From assembly GCA_003260075.1 (NCBI GenBank), contig QLIY01000358.1, positions 15,959-79,958 on the forward strand: DNA of 64,000 nt, read 5' to 3'. The DNA is from Phallusia mammillata. Its lineage: Eukaryota; Chordata; Ascidiacea; Phlebobranchia; Ascidiidae. The notes below the pieces were generated by a model. The model was not told the DNA's origin and ran no database searches. It was given only the letters and a program-made list of their open reading frames with translations. Of the stretch, positions 40,401 through 52,597 are shown in pieces. The position numbers and the translations under genes were made by a program. The stretch's first letter is position 1, and every line of letters begins with the position of its first letter.

Positions 40401-43400
40401 ACGGAGATATGCCATCAATGTACTCTCTGCCCGGACAACTCGGACAGATACCCAACCCCCTTGCACCGCCATGGTACGTATTTCACCCTTACATGATTAC
40501 TTTGTATATTCTTCTCTGCAATTACCTCACTGCAAGAGGTACATCAGTTGTTTCAATCGTTTTTGATTTAAAACCCTTAAGTTTTAATCACGATATCTTT
40601 CAAAGGCCCAGGGCTTATATGTTTTCAGTTGAGTTCGTTTTACATCAATTTCTTGTCCTATTTTTCAATGCCCGCAGTTATTATTGCATGTCATCAGTGA
40701 TGCTCTCCAATGTGCTTTCCTATCTCTTTCACGTCCATTATATGCTACCTTTTGTGTTTTACCATTTCGTTTATGCATTCATAGGTCACCTGGACCGTTG
40801 TATCCAATGTGTACAGCAAGTGGAGTAGCAGGTGTTTTTCCTTATCCCTACCCATTTGCCAACCTTACATCGGCTTCGGGTAGCATCAATGGTGTTTCCC
40901 CGTTTCCTCTTGTACGCCCGAACCCCCACGCAAGCGGAATGCACCCCACTGTGATACCCCACCCCGGATTACATTTGTCGGGTCCGATGACCAACGGTCA
41001 GGGTCCGGGAAAATCAATGTCAGAGAAAAAGTATGATTTTGACATAACATAGATTCTGATCTTTTGTTAAAGCTTGCCATGGTGGTAACTGTTAGTCGAC
41101 AACAAAAAGCACCATCGCTCAACCTCGTTTTAATGTTTTTTACTTCACAAACCTACTATTTTCGATCGTTGTTTGAATGTCGAAATGGACTTAAAGCATG
41201 TTCGCATTATTACACGCTAATTTTACATTTTAGAAAGTTCGAAATTGTTGGTGTGTTTGTCAGGTCAAAATTGTTTCAAAATTGCCAAAAGTGCTTTTCT
41301 TTAAGCAATGTTGAACTAGTCCGGAAGCACTACAATATACTAGTGGGCAATACAGCGATAAACGCTTGTTGATTCCACGGTTACAAACCAATGCATTGTG
41401 TAGTGAACAAGCCACCATTTTGTATGATCGATAAATGTTTTATTTGTGGGATTTTAGAAACATGAATTCTGATTCTGTGCCGTCGAAACGTCGCGAAAAG
41501 GAAGACAAACCCGGTCGACCTTATGTCAAGAAACCCCTCAATGCTTTCATGCTTTACATGAAAGAACAGCGAGCCAAAGTTGTAGCAGAATGTACCTTGA
41601 AGGAAAGTGCTGCCATCAATCAAATCCTTGGTCGAAAGGTAACCTACCAATATATTTTTACATCCAAAAACCGAATGTCCTTTTCAAGGTGATTATTACC
41701 TCAAGGCATTTTAATCTCCATTATTTTTCTTTGTAAAATTATAACTTGTTCCCATCCGCTTGAAATTGATTTTCACGTATGACTGGCAATAATTACATGC
41801 GCCGTGCAGTTGGATGAAAATCAGCGGTCAGAAACTGTGACCCCGCCGGTCTTCACCAATTTTTTGTGTTTATTTGTTGCCTACTTTAAATTTTGGTAGT
41901 GTGATAGGTAAACTCATCGTGCATGTAAAATTATGATATTTTCACCGAAAAAATTTCAATCTATTTTTTTCAACAAATGTGTAAGCAACGTGTAACATAA
42001 TTATGTGTGTTTGTTTCTCAGTGGCACAGTTTAAATCGCGACGAACAGCAAAAATATTACGAGATGGCTCGCAAGGAGCGACAAGTCCACATGCAGATGT
42101 TCCCAGGGTGGAGCGCAAGAGACAACTACGTAAGAATATTCTAGTCGCTTTTGCGATATATCCGTTTTAAATTTTGCACAATCTATACCAAAGGGTTGTT
42201 ACGTTTATGGTCCGTAAAGATTTCTTATAGTACTACATCCGTAAAGAAACAATACCTCCAGCATTTATAAAATGTAACAGCTCACCTAGCGTTATTTTTT
42301 AAAAAAAGCTGACAGTCTTATTTTGTTTTATCAAAATACTTATTGTTTAGTCTTGCATCAGCTAATCGTATGTGCTGTGCTTAGGGCGGTAATGCAAGCC
42401 GCGTGCGGTCTTTAATTGGTTTTGTTATTTGTTGGCACCCGGACTGCGAAGTTTTTTGTCAACACGCTGCTTGGTGTTTACTCGTGGAAACCGACTGTAA
42501 ACTGCCTACTTCGCAAGCAAAGCGATTTTCGCTTGAGGAATGTGGCCAGCTTGAAGCCTGCCTTGTAGCCGATTAGTTGCGCTTCGACTTGCAGACTTAT
42601 CTCGTGCTTACTGTAAACTGCACGAACGTCCAGCACCAAATTCACCTGTGCTTGTTGTTTGTTTCAAACACAATTCGAATGTCGCGTTAATTCCAAGCGT
42701 CATGCTTCAACGCGCACACGTCGTTACCCAAATCCCTAACCCAGCATTTTGGGATTAATTGGTGGTGATTTTAATCATAGCCTAGAGATATAAAGTGCCT
42801 TTTAGAACCAGCAAGTTTATTATGGGCTGATAGGTTGTCGTTCCTGTGGTAAGAAAAGCTATCTGGCAGCCTAATTCGCTGTTCAAGTTAGCTTGTATAT
42901 CGTATTACTTAGCTTTACGCCAGGAAATCCCTTGTGTAAGTGAAGCCATGATTCTACTGTGTAACAATTTAAACATGCGCTTTGTCATAGCTGTCTAACT
43001 AATGACTACAAGTGAATTATTGTATCTTTGGTGAATTTTTGCAAGATATTAATACACTTTGTGCTTTACAGGGGAAACGAAAGAAGCGGAAAAAAGAGAA
43101 GGCTCAAGATTGTACAGGTAGATGCCCGTTAATTATTGACCTGTCGGTTACCGCAGGCAGCGTACAAAAAGTCAACAAGGCGCTAACGAGAGTTTGCTCG
43201 TGTGTCGCAGTTTCGTGTTAAAAAGCCACATCTAGCCATGCGTGTATTGGTTTTAATGTCGCACTATCAAAACTGGCAAGATGAATAGGGTGTTGCAAAA
43301 CCACAAGAAAGGCTTCGGCGACGCATCGTTTACTTGGGGATAGAGATGGAATTATAACACATAAATCGATAGAAATTGGTCTGTTGAAATTGTTAAAATA

Positions 43401-46400
43401 CCAAATCGTACTTTCATTGGCATGTTAAAAGTATATTTTATTTAAAAAATGAGTTGGTGGTTATCAAAAACAACGCAATACCTTCCTTGTGCATTAAGGA
43501 GACTTGTAATAGTGAAAATATTACCGCGTGGTTTAAACCACCTGCAGTTATCTGAACTTACACATAATCTTACGCAACCCGTTTTCGTGTGAGCTTGGTT
43601 TCGCTTACAACATGGTTCAGGGTATACTTTATCATCCCAAACAAACCTCGAAGGCAGTTGTGAATTATAGTATTAGGCGCTGTTGTTTCAGTGAATAGGT
43701 CAACCGCGTATCACCCGCAGATTCTAGCATGGAGTAGTGATCACCACGATGCGATTATGATGCAAATAAACAGGGCCTTGCCTAGCAGGATTCTATCGCA
43801 CCTGCACTCTACTTAATCACTGCCAAAACCTAAATATGCAAATCGTCAATTTGCTCGGGCCATCTTTATTCTTTATTGCCACAACGTAAACTTGCGAGCC
43901 GCTTTTGACCGCGTTAACGGAAGTTTTTCTCTCATGCCTTCAACACGTATGTACCTGCACTGCCAACTTGTGTGCCTAATTTTTATTCTGTTGTTTATTT
44001 TTTGTAAAGTCTCATATGATATTGGTTTGAAAGACAATTTATAATGTAATTATATTTATTTTTAACTGTTGTGTTTCTTTTCGTATTTCTTTCTGTTATC
44101 TTTTCTGTTTTCTGTATTTCTCTTCTCAAGCTTCAAGCTTTTATGCACACGTGACATCACAGCCGGTGGTTTCTTTCTACCATCAACAACAACAACAACC
44201 ACAATTTAATCGCCCACACAGGTATTAAACGCACAAGTAAATGCCAAAACAATCCGACTTCAAGCACGCATAAAATCCCACACTCATCAGCAAATTGATT
44301 TCATTCCAGTAAAGCACGTTCATGCATGATTTGAATAAGATTGGCACGTGACAATGCGAATGACTGTTACAGCTTATGTCGTGATCAGCACATGTGTGGG
44401 TACAAACATATGTAGGTGGGTTAAGTGATCGTTGCATTACTTACTTGGTTTCTGGAAACATTGGACAGTGGAGCTGAGAGCTCACGTTTCGATATTAACA
44501 CAACACATTGTAATAAACCACCATTCTCTTCTCCAATTTTTCTATCTTCGCATCTTATTCTTCTCAATTTATGACATTTTATTTCGGGAAACTGAGCTTG
44601 TAATTTGTGACGGGTGTATGTTTATGTTTTAGAAAAATCAAAAACACTCTGTTTTCAATGTGACTTGTACACAACGTTACAAAATTTTCAGTTCAGTTTC
44701 CCCTGTGAGTCTGTACAAAATAAGCGCCATTCACTCATCCGGTTTGTCTTGTTTATTTTTGTCTGCCCCGAACCTGTCGTCTTGGAAACGGAAAACAACT
44801 TCTCACTTGTCGTTTCATCACATCCTCACACACAGCTCAAAACCCGAAGAAATGCAGGGCGGTGTTCGGACTTGAGCAACAGCAATTATGGTGCGCACCT
44901 TGCAGGTAGATTGTGTTTAAACCCTGCCCCTCTCCCTCCCCTTTCCAGCCCCACGTAAGTCGCAATAGCAACACGCACACACACCATAGGGGGGCAGGAT
45001 AGAAGTGGTCCCGAGTGTTTTTGACTGAAGTTTTTGTGATTTTTGACTTTTTTGTAGCAGTAGAAATGCGTAGATTTTTGTGCTTTAATCAAAAGAGTAA
45101 TGCAATTGGCCCTATTATAGTACAGAATGTCAATCTCAGCCCTGTGAAAACGCAACCCATAAACAATAGACATATTGCTATTAGTAAGAGATGTCGGGCA
45201 TATTTTGCTTCGCTATCTTTGCATGTTGGTTTATACATTTTACTTGAAGGCCATTTGATGACGCTCCGCACATAGCCTCCAGGCTGATTTAATCTCACAG
45301 TGCATGTTGGTTTGGGGTGTTGTTTGCCGTGATACACTGTGATTTTCACGTTTGCTCGCATCGGATCACCGCGGTGTCCAGCTTATCGACTTCATTTGTC
45401 CTCTAATTACCCCCGTCGTCATCATATATGTGTTACTGATTCGGCTCTAGCTCTAGTTTGGACTAATGTGTGTTGATCGAACAAGTCTGTGTTTTGAGAG
45501 CGCCCGCATCAAAGCCACTCCGCACAGCAACCTTACTAATTTGCTTCCAAATCTCAAAGTGGTTTCGTTCACGGGTGGTAATTTGAGGACGATATGAGGT
45601 TGTGGTTTCTCAAACCCTTCGTCACGTTACTTATCTTAAACCGCTGTTGCGACATTTTTGTGCAGGAGAAAAAAGAAATGTATTCGGTATCAGCAAGATG
45701 GCGACGACTCTGATTTAGATGATTCCGATGCTTCTCCACCTCAGCATCATTATCAGGTATCTACACCGACTCTTCTTGTCGGCCTTTTCAACAAACCGCG
45801 CCACTCCGATCAACTGTTGAACTCATGCACTATAACCTTAACTTCCCACCACCAGTGTGCCACACTTCGCAAAACATAAGTGTAAAGTTTTTGTACAAAC
45901 AAATACTTTCTCATGCGCTCGTCTCAACCTGTACTCTGCCCTCCGGTAAGTTCCGCTTTTAAATCCCTTACTATTTCAACCAGGAATCTCCGGATTCGTC
46001 CTATGGTCATACGATTCCCAACCAGTCCAACACATTTAGTTCCAACGAACATTCTGTGATGTCACAATCCTCAGCCGTTGCTAATAGCAGCGGAAGTAAC
46101 CAATCAGCGTCGTCATCCGTCCTCGGTGACAGGTTGTCACCTCACAATGGAATGGTGGAACAAATAAAACAAGAACGGTCGCCTCCCCTCGCTAGTGATC
46201 CCGCTTCAAATATTACCCCTCTGTCCAGTAATAGAAATGGGGTAAGGTCGAATTACACATATTGATTTTACTCAAATTGCTTTTTTGTTTTTTCTTTTTT
46301 TTTCTTTTTTTCTTCCCAAAGTTTGTCCGACTCGTTTTTCCATCAAATGTTTGATGGATTTGGATGAAATTTACACAGATGGTAGATATAGTTATGTAGA

Positions 46401-48321
46401 TGTGCATCCCACTTTGTTTTTGTTGATAACCCCAGTATTTACCCNNNNNNNNNNNNNNNNNNNNNNNNNNNNNNNNNNNNNNNNNNNNNNNNNNNNNNNN
46501 NNNNNNNNNNNNNNNNNNNNNNNNNNNNNNNNNNNNNNNNNNNNNNNNNNNNNNNNNNNNNNNNNNNNNNNNNNNNNNNNNNNNNNNNNNNNNNNNNNNN
46601 NNNNNNNNNNNNNNNNNNNNNNNNNNNNNNNNNNNNNNNNNNNNNNNNNNNNNNNNNNNNNNNNNNNNNNNNNNNNNNNNNNNNNNNNNNNNNNNNNNNN
46701 NNNNNNNNNNNNNNNNNNNNNNNNNNNNNNNNNNNNNNNNNNNNNNNNNNNNNNNNNNNNNNNNNNNNNNNNNNNNNNNNNNNNNNNNNNNNNNNNNNNN
46801 NNNNNNNNNNNNNNNNNNNNNNNNNNNNNNNNNNNNNNNNNNNNNNNNNNNNNNNNNNNNNNNNNNNNNNNNNNNNNNNNNNNNNNNNNNNNNNNNNNNN
46901 NNNNNNNNNNNNNNNNNNNNNNNNNNNNNNNNNNNNNNNNNNNNNNNNNNNNNNNNNNNNNNNNNNNNNNNNNNNNNNNNNNNNNNNNNNNNNNNNNNNN
47001 NNNNNNNNNNNNNNAAGTTTATTAAACATACTAAGTCCTCAAATGTTATGTTTTGCCCTGTAGCACCACAACTTAAAGGCACGCGAGAGGGTTTTTCATG
47101 GCACGCCAACTGATTTGCATGTTTGTATTGAAGTAACAATTTAACATGTTACACTGCTTGTTTCTTGTTTTACTATGCCATTGTCTTAAAATTTTGCCTT
47201 ACATGCACAAAACACTCAGCTTTCTCTTTACTATTAATAACTGCTGGCACGCACTACTATTATTTAGCAAAACGTTAGCACGCGAGGTCATTAACACATG
47301 GAAATAAAAAGCAAATTGGCACGCCTCGTGCAAATGGTTGCCGACCCCTGATCTACAACTTTGCATGTGTGGGGACCCATGAGTTTCTGCTTGCATAAAC
47401 AACTAAGGTTATAAAAGACAGTAGATGGTATGGGACCCAATATAAAATAAGCATAGGAAATATATCAATGTTTTAAAATAGGTTATAGTGTATATGCAAG
47501 GGCAATATGTGCTAAGCCACCCTTCTAGTTTATAATGTGAAAAAATACAATTAGTGATGATTATGCAGCACTATACTTAAAATGTTAAATATCCCATTTT
47601 ATTAGGCAAGGTTAACGCTTTTCTTGGCTTGCAGTAAACAGGTCAAATCTGGCAAACATTTAATGACTGTTGTAATGAACCAGGCCTGTTGATAGAAAAG
47701 GAGGCACGTTTGTGTGTTTGATTTTTCTAAAATGTAATTCTATTACAGGAAATGTTCCATCCTCAAATGAACAACTTCCCACCATCGAGTTCTGGCGAGA
47801 GTAATTTCCCGTTCGCAGCGTCGGAAAGTAGTAATTGTGCGAAGCGAGCGCGAACAAGTGAATCAAGTTCGTCCAGCAACCACCCACCGAAGTCGTTTAC
47901 TGACTCGCATAGGTTCCAAATACAAGACAGCCAACACGGCAAGGGATCAGGTTCCACCTCCAAGCGCGATGGCGACTCCCACCGAAATAGACGCTCGAAT
48001 TCACATAATGACTCACCCATGCCTGCAGCAAATCAGAACGTGTTTAACCCAATGCTCTCGCCCACCAGTATGGGTCTGCAGTCGCCCCACGGACACTCAC
48101 ATCAAGCCCCATCGTTTTTTTCACAACTGCCTCCGTATATTCAGATGAGCACCCTCGCAGCCGCCGCTAGTTCACCACTAGGTGGTTTCATGGGCTTTCC
48201 AGGTTTGAAGGGTCTGTCGTCGCCCATGAATGTAGCACTGAACGGGACTTCTGGTTCTGTGGCGCCCGGTGCTTCCACTGCCTCCAGAAGAACCGCGTCG
48301 GCTGTGGAAGGGAAGTCGTGA
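24571..48321 (+). CDS. TCF: TCF/LEF transcription factor with HMG box and C-clamp
   Basis: Exons: 24571-24738, 26322-26388, 26460-26575, 39534-39618, 40383-40473, 40785-41030, 41458-41638, 42022-42129, 43072-43117, 44836-44905 (C-clamp) or 44131-44221 (alternative), 45666-45756, 45984-46241, 47749-48321. All joins keep phase; 699 residues with the C-clamp exon. The N-terminus ([17 protein letters not shown]) matches the beta-catenin-binding domain. GMPRPPH and QIPNPL match the TCF middle region. The HMG box is about 278-354 ([19 protein letters not shown], then [15 protein letters not shown]), followed by the basic tail [10 protein letters not shown]. The C-clamp has Cys376, Cys389, Cys392 and Cys398 ([17 protein letters not shown], then RRKKKCIRY). 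Vertebrates have four TCF/LEF paralogues; this is likely the single chordate pro-orthologue, the nuclear effector of Wnt signalling. I saw no PLSL-type CtBP motif in the last exon. The N gap lies in the last intron and could hide an exon. AATAAA lies at 49353. Confidence 0.95.
28381..28451 (+). repeat. Poly-C run, 71 bases
   Basis: Perfect C run in the large TCF intron. Confidence 0.95.
38347..38543 (+). repeat. Near-identical direct repeat split by C10
   Basis: About 94 bases starting CAAACAAAACTTGGTGCACA occur at 38347 and 38451, separated by ten Cs (38441-38450). Confidence 0.9.
44131..44221 (+). CDS. TCF: Putative alternative TCF exon (Gln-rich, lacks C-clamp)
   Basis: A long pyrimidine tract (about 44060-44128) ends in CTCAAG. 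The following 91 bases are open in the phase demanded by the exon ending at 43117 and encode [18 protein letters not shown], a run of glutamines and FNRPH. The donor is CACAG|GTATTA. The exon enters in phase 1 and leaves in phase 2, exactly like the C-clamp exon at 44836-44905, so the two cannot both be included without a frameshift. This is expected of mutually exclusive exons. It is open reading frame plus splice-site evidence only. Confidence 0.5.
44836..44905 (+). CDS. TCF: TCF C-clamp exon
   Basis: The acceptor ACACACAG is followed by 70 bases encoding [17 protein letters not shown] and LWCAPC, and the donor is TGCAG|GTAGAT. With the next exon (45666) it rebuilds the C-clamp [13 protein letters not shown]. 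This is the auxiliary DNA-binding element that in other animals lets TCF read helper sites next to the HMG-box site (family knowledge). Confidence 0.92.
46445..47014. other. Assembly gap, 570 N
   Basis: Run of N in the last TCF intron. Sequence just left of it (46320-46440) reads like a dispersed repeat (GGATTTGGATGAAATTTACA), which may explain why it was not closed. Confidence 0.99.
47260..47350 (-). mobile_element. hAT-like right terminus
   Basis: Ends GGTTGCCGACCCCTG at 47350, with a GGCACGCCTCGTGCAAAT arm. A second GGCACGC motif lies at 47078, close to the N gap, so the left end is probably in the gap. Confidence 0.55.
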
Positions 48322-48887
48322 TCAAAAGGAGCGGTTTAGGTTCAGTCCTGATCAGCACTTGACAGCGGAGTTCGTTCGTGTTAAAGCGGTTCTTTGGTGC
48401 TGCCTCAACACTTTTTCAACGCCGTGGAAATCGTTTCCGAATTTTCCGAACCAATTTTTACCCATGCTTTTGTTTTTACCGGTCGTATTACGTTTTTTAA
48501 GTTTTTTTCTACTGCTGAAGAGTAACAATCGGTGCCAACGTTATCGAGAATACGCGTTATTTTGCCAAACTTCCCAATTGTGCCTAGTAATCTCCCATTT
48601 TGAAGGGGATCTTGTAACTGTAACAACAAATGAATGCAACAAAATATTCGTTAGCATTTATATCATGTCTGACGCAAAACCTGTTCACATAATTTTGAAA
48701 ACTGTCTTTCATTTTATCACAAGCTGCTAAAAACAACTTTGTCCCGACGTTGCTATTTCAAAACAGATTGTACTTTTTATATAATCGTGTAAGTTTTATT
48801 TTTTACTATACGCGGCGAAATATTCTTTTATATTTTCGCGATCACGTTTCAATACAATCGAGTGTGACGTAACCCTTGTGACGTCAG

Positions 48888-49039
48888 TTTCAATCCAATC
48901 TATCGTTTGTGACAATTTTTAAATCAGCGACTAAATTTTCTTTAAACCTGACTAAATTCCCCCCCCCCTTTCAATCCAATCTATCGTTTGTGACAATTTT
49001 TAAATCAGCGACTAAAATTTTCTTTAAACCTGACTAAAT
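48888..49039 (+). repeat. Near-identical direct repeat split by C10
   Basis: TTTCAATCCAATCTATCG...CTGACTAAATT occurs at 48888 and 48969, separated by exactly ten Cs (48959-48968), in the TCF 3' UTR. Confidence 0.9.
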
Positions 49040-49459
49040 TATACATTTGCGCTCAAAACAATCTCGTTGTTGGTTACTGTGTTTGTGTTACTCTTCTCTA
49101 CTATGTACGGGCGCTCTCCAGCGACACCCACCGCCGCATGCCCACTGTTCTGCCGCTGGGTGGCGCATTTGTTGCAGTTTAAAAGTTCTTGTACGCTTCA
49201 ATGTTTGTTTTGCCAACTTTCTCCTTTTTATTTTCTTTGTATAGTTATTATTTTTGCTTGTGTACAAACATCGACTAACTCCCATCCTTTGTTTCCCGCT
49301 AACAAACGATTCGTGTGTTGTTTTTTGTTTTACGCCGTCATTGCAGTTCTTGAATAAACTTTAATCTTCTTCGCATGGGTTGTCTGCATAGTGGGACTTA
49401 ACATTTCCCACAATAGTGGTTTTTTAACAAGCCATTATTCATGTCAGCAAACCTAAAGC

Positions 49460-49540
49460 CAGTGGTTTCCAACCGGGGACCAATAGACCACAAAGGTGTC
49501 CACAAACGTTTTGGGCTCCATGGGCTTATTTTAAAAAGTT
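49460..49540 (+). mobile_element. Solo hAT-like left terminus
   Basis: CAGTGGTTTCCAACCGGGGA is a hAT-Charlie-like end. No matching right end was found within several hundred bases. Confidence 0.4.
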
Positions 49541-51746
49541 GAAGCATAATATGTCAAACTACTACCACCTCTTTGTGGTTTTTAGCTTGCAGAAGGTGAC
49601 AAATCGATTGTGACTCTAGAATGTGTGGTAACACACATCTGACTCTTGTTTATAAATTTGTGATTGGAAACTTAGTCGACGGATTGTTTCCATGACGTAA
49701 AAAAAGCTCTGAACTAAACCATCTGTCCATTCTGGCACTAACGATTAGCAGTTTTCGGTATGGACAGAAAAACTCTTTAAACCAATAATAAACAAGATCA
49801 TCAAATGTTTGAAATTTCTATTTTCCGCTTTTATGTACAACAAAGTAGGTGTTTTAGTACCTCTTGTGTCAAAAATCACACAGTCGCAAGATTTGCAGAG
49901 AAAAGCAGCAGGGTTATGGCAGCATCCAGGAGAAAAATGAGACACTACTAACTAGATTCCAAAACGAATAAATAAAACGTAGGAAAATGGGAGCACCGAT
50001 TCGGCAAAAAAATTTTACTGCACATGAAGAACGGAATTGCAATCATTTTGCTGCAACCAAAAGCAACGACGAAAGTCGGGGATAAAATCGAAAAAAATTA
50101 ATACACAGTGCGAAATGGGCGCTGGGGAATGTGTACACGGCGAATCGTTGAAGACATAAAGTACAAACTCTGTAGAATGGCGCAGAAAACGTCATACTTG
50201 CAAAAAACAAAAAACATTAGATATAATAGGTATCGTGCCGTTGACATTTTATTTTCATTAAAGTTCGATTTAAAAAATAAAAAATTTCGGGATGTAAGCA
50301 AATAATAAAAGGTTAGTCGCACAACAGCAATCAGTTCGGTAGGAAAATAAAATTAAGTGAAAAAAATGATTTCATATAGTACCACGAAATGTTTATAGCT
50401 GCAAGTACGTTTCACTTTCTCAACACTTTGAAATAAAGCTAATCGTGTTTGTGATAATTTCACAGTTCATCTGCAATGTTCGGTCAAATTAGCATCCATA
50501 AATATACACACAGGCAAGCCGCTGGGAACGTGGCTAAAATGACACGCATTGGAATAAAAAGCAACAATAGGTTTATGTACAGGAAAACACAGCAAGACTG
50601 GTTTGCACTTTGAAGGTTGGTCGAAACAACAACTAGTGAACTCTAGTGATTTTAAACCATCGACGTGACAAAGGTAATAATCTATGTACAATAGTGAATT
50701 AGGAAGATTGCACAGAGTGTCCCCATCCGTGCTTCGGCAAGTCGCGAAAAGCGTCATCCGCAGCAAGTTATGATTGTATTTACATCACGCAGGAGGAAAT
50801 TGAACCGGAAAACTGAAATAAAAAAGATTTTAAAGATCTATCGAAAATGTTGCTAAAAATTCGTAATATTTTTTACACATTTTGTTTACATTTTTTGTTT
50901 ACAATGTTTGGAATTATGAAATGCTTTCTAGAAATTAAGCAATTTTGCTTATATTTAGGAATTTAAATGCGATTTATAAAAAAAATGTTAACTGTCATCT
51001 CACAAAACTATAGAAATATTGGGTATCAATTGCACAAAAATAAACCATTTTGCTATAAAAAACAATAAAATTAAATTGGAAATGTTGGACCACAACACGG
51101 TAACATAACGAGCAAAATGACCCGTCTTATTTCTATATATGTACCAATCAAATATCACAACATCGACATAAATAAAAGAAATTTACGTGATCATATAAAT
51201 AACAAATTGATTTCAACAAACGACAAAAACAAGTAATATTGAAACTGTAACGTGACAGAATTAAGAATCACCACTCGTGCACGAACTGTGCACCACATTG
51301 CGGAACAACAAAAGCCGTCAAAATTACTTTTTGCGAACATATGTAGATACACGCATTCAGTCCATAATTAATAATTGACACCTGACAACGACGCTTGCAC
51401 GAACACTACAACATAACACAGGTTTAAACCTTCGAGAGATCCCATTGTTTTGTAATATTAAGTGCCAGTCGAGGCACAATCTATAAGAGTACAGATGAAA
51501 ATCTTGATGAAAGTCCCCTAACAGCATATTTCTCCATGACACTGTGTGATTCAAGTTTACCGCGATTTTACATATACACAGAGTTATTACCGTTTTAAAC
51601 TCATCATTAGCATCAACGATCATTATGTAGGCAGGTTTTGCTTGAGTCAACCATGTAGGTTATTAAACAAACCTTCACACATGTTTTTGCATATCAAGCA
51701 CACACGAAAATCTTACCGATAAAGCAGAGGTGTGCGGTGCGAACGG

Positions 51747-52502
51747 TTAGTAGGGTCTGCTTTGCTCCTTGGGTCGCTTTAGTTGGACCTTGAGGCGTTT
51801 CATGCCAATTTGGAAACCGTTCATGGTTTGAATTGCGGCTTGTGAACTGATGGCATTGTCGAAACTAACAAAGCCTGCAAAAATAAAAATAAAGTTTTTT
51901 AATTTCTCCGACACAATTAGCTGAACAAAATTAAATAATCGGTAGAAACTCTTCGTTCAACTTTGGGTCCATTTTTATATAGTACTAATTCAGTTGTTTT
52001 GTATTTAGTGTAGCGTACAGGCGGAAGGGTGATTTTCGAAAAAAGATTATATTATCCGTTAAATATTTTGCTGTCGACTCACCAAAGCATTTACTTTGAT
52101 TTGTGGCCCGGTCAATGAAGACTTTGGCCGAAATCACGTTGCCGAAAGGTTGAAAAACGTTGCGCAAATCGGCATCCGTAAAATCTTGCGGCAGATGGTA
52201 AATAAACAAATTACACCCCTCCGGCCCTGTCAAAACACAAATCTACATGTAAAGAGCTGGATTCTAACTAAACATGATGACATATGGGATATCACTCACA
52301 GCCACATCTCAAACGAGACTTGGACACTTTAAAGGGAATTCTAATCTACTTTGAATCACGCGTGATGGTTATGTTTCGATAACTTGCCCTTATTTGGACA
52401 TTACTCTGACTTTTGCTCGACAAAACAACTTTTCTATTGAAAACCTTACAGAGGTCGATAATGCCAAGCGTTTCATTTTGGTTTCAGGACACAGGCAAAA
52501 AA

Positions 52503-52597
<95 letters not shown>

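Larger units (their letters stand above)
48322..51746. other. Convergent 3' regions of TCF and CELF
   Basis: TCF 3' UTR runs to about 49.4 kb (AATAAA at 49353). From the other side the CELF 3' UTR extends left from 51747, with a possible minus-strand AATAAA near 50247. It also holds a C10 duplication (48888) and a hAT-like end (49460). No coding exon seen. Confidence 0.55.

Noticed and set aside
46213-47139. Long open frames across the N gap
   Set aside because: They consist of unknown bases.
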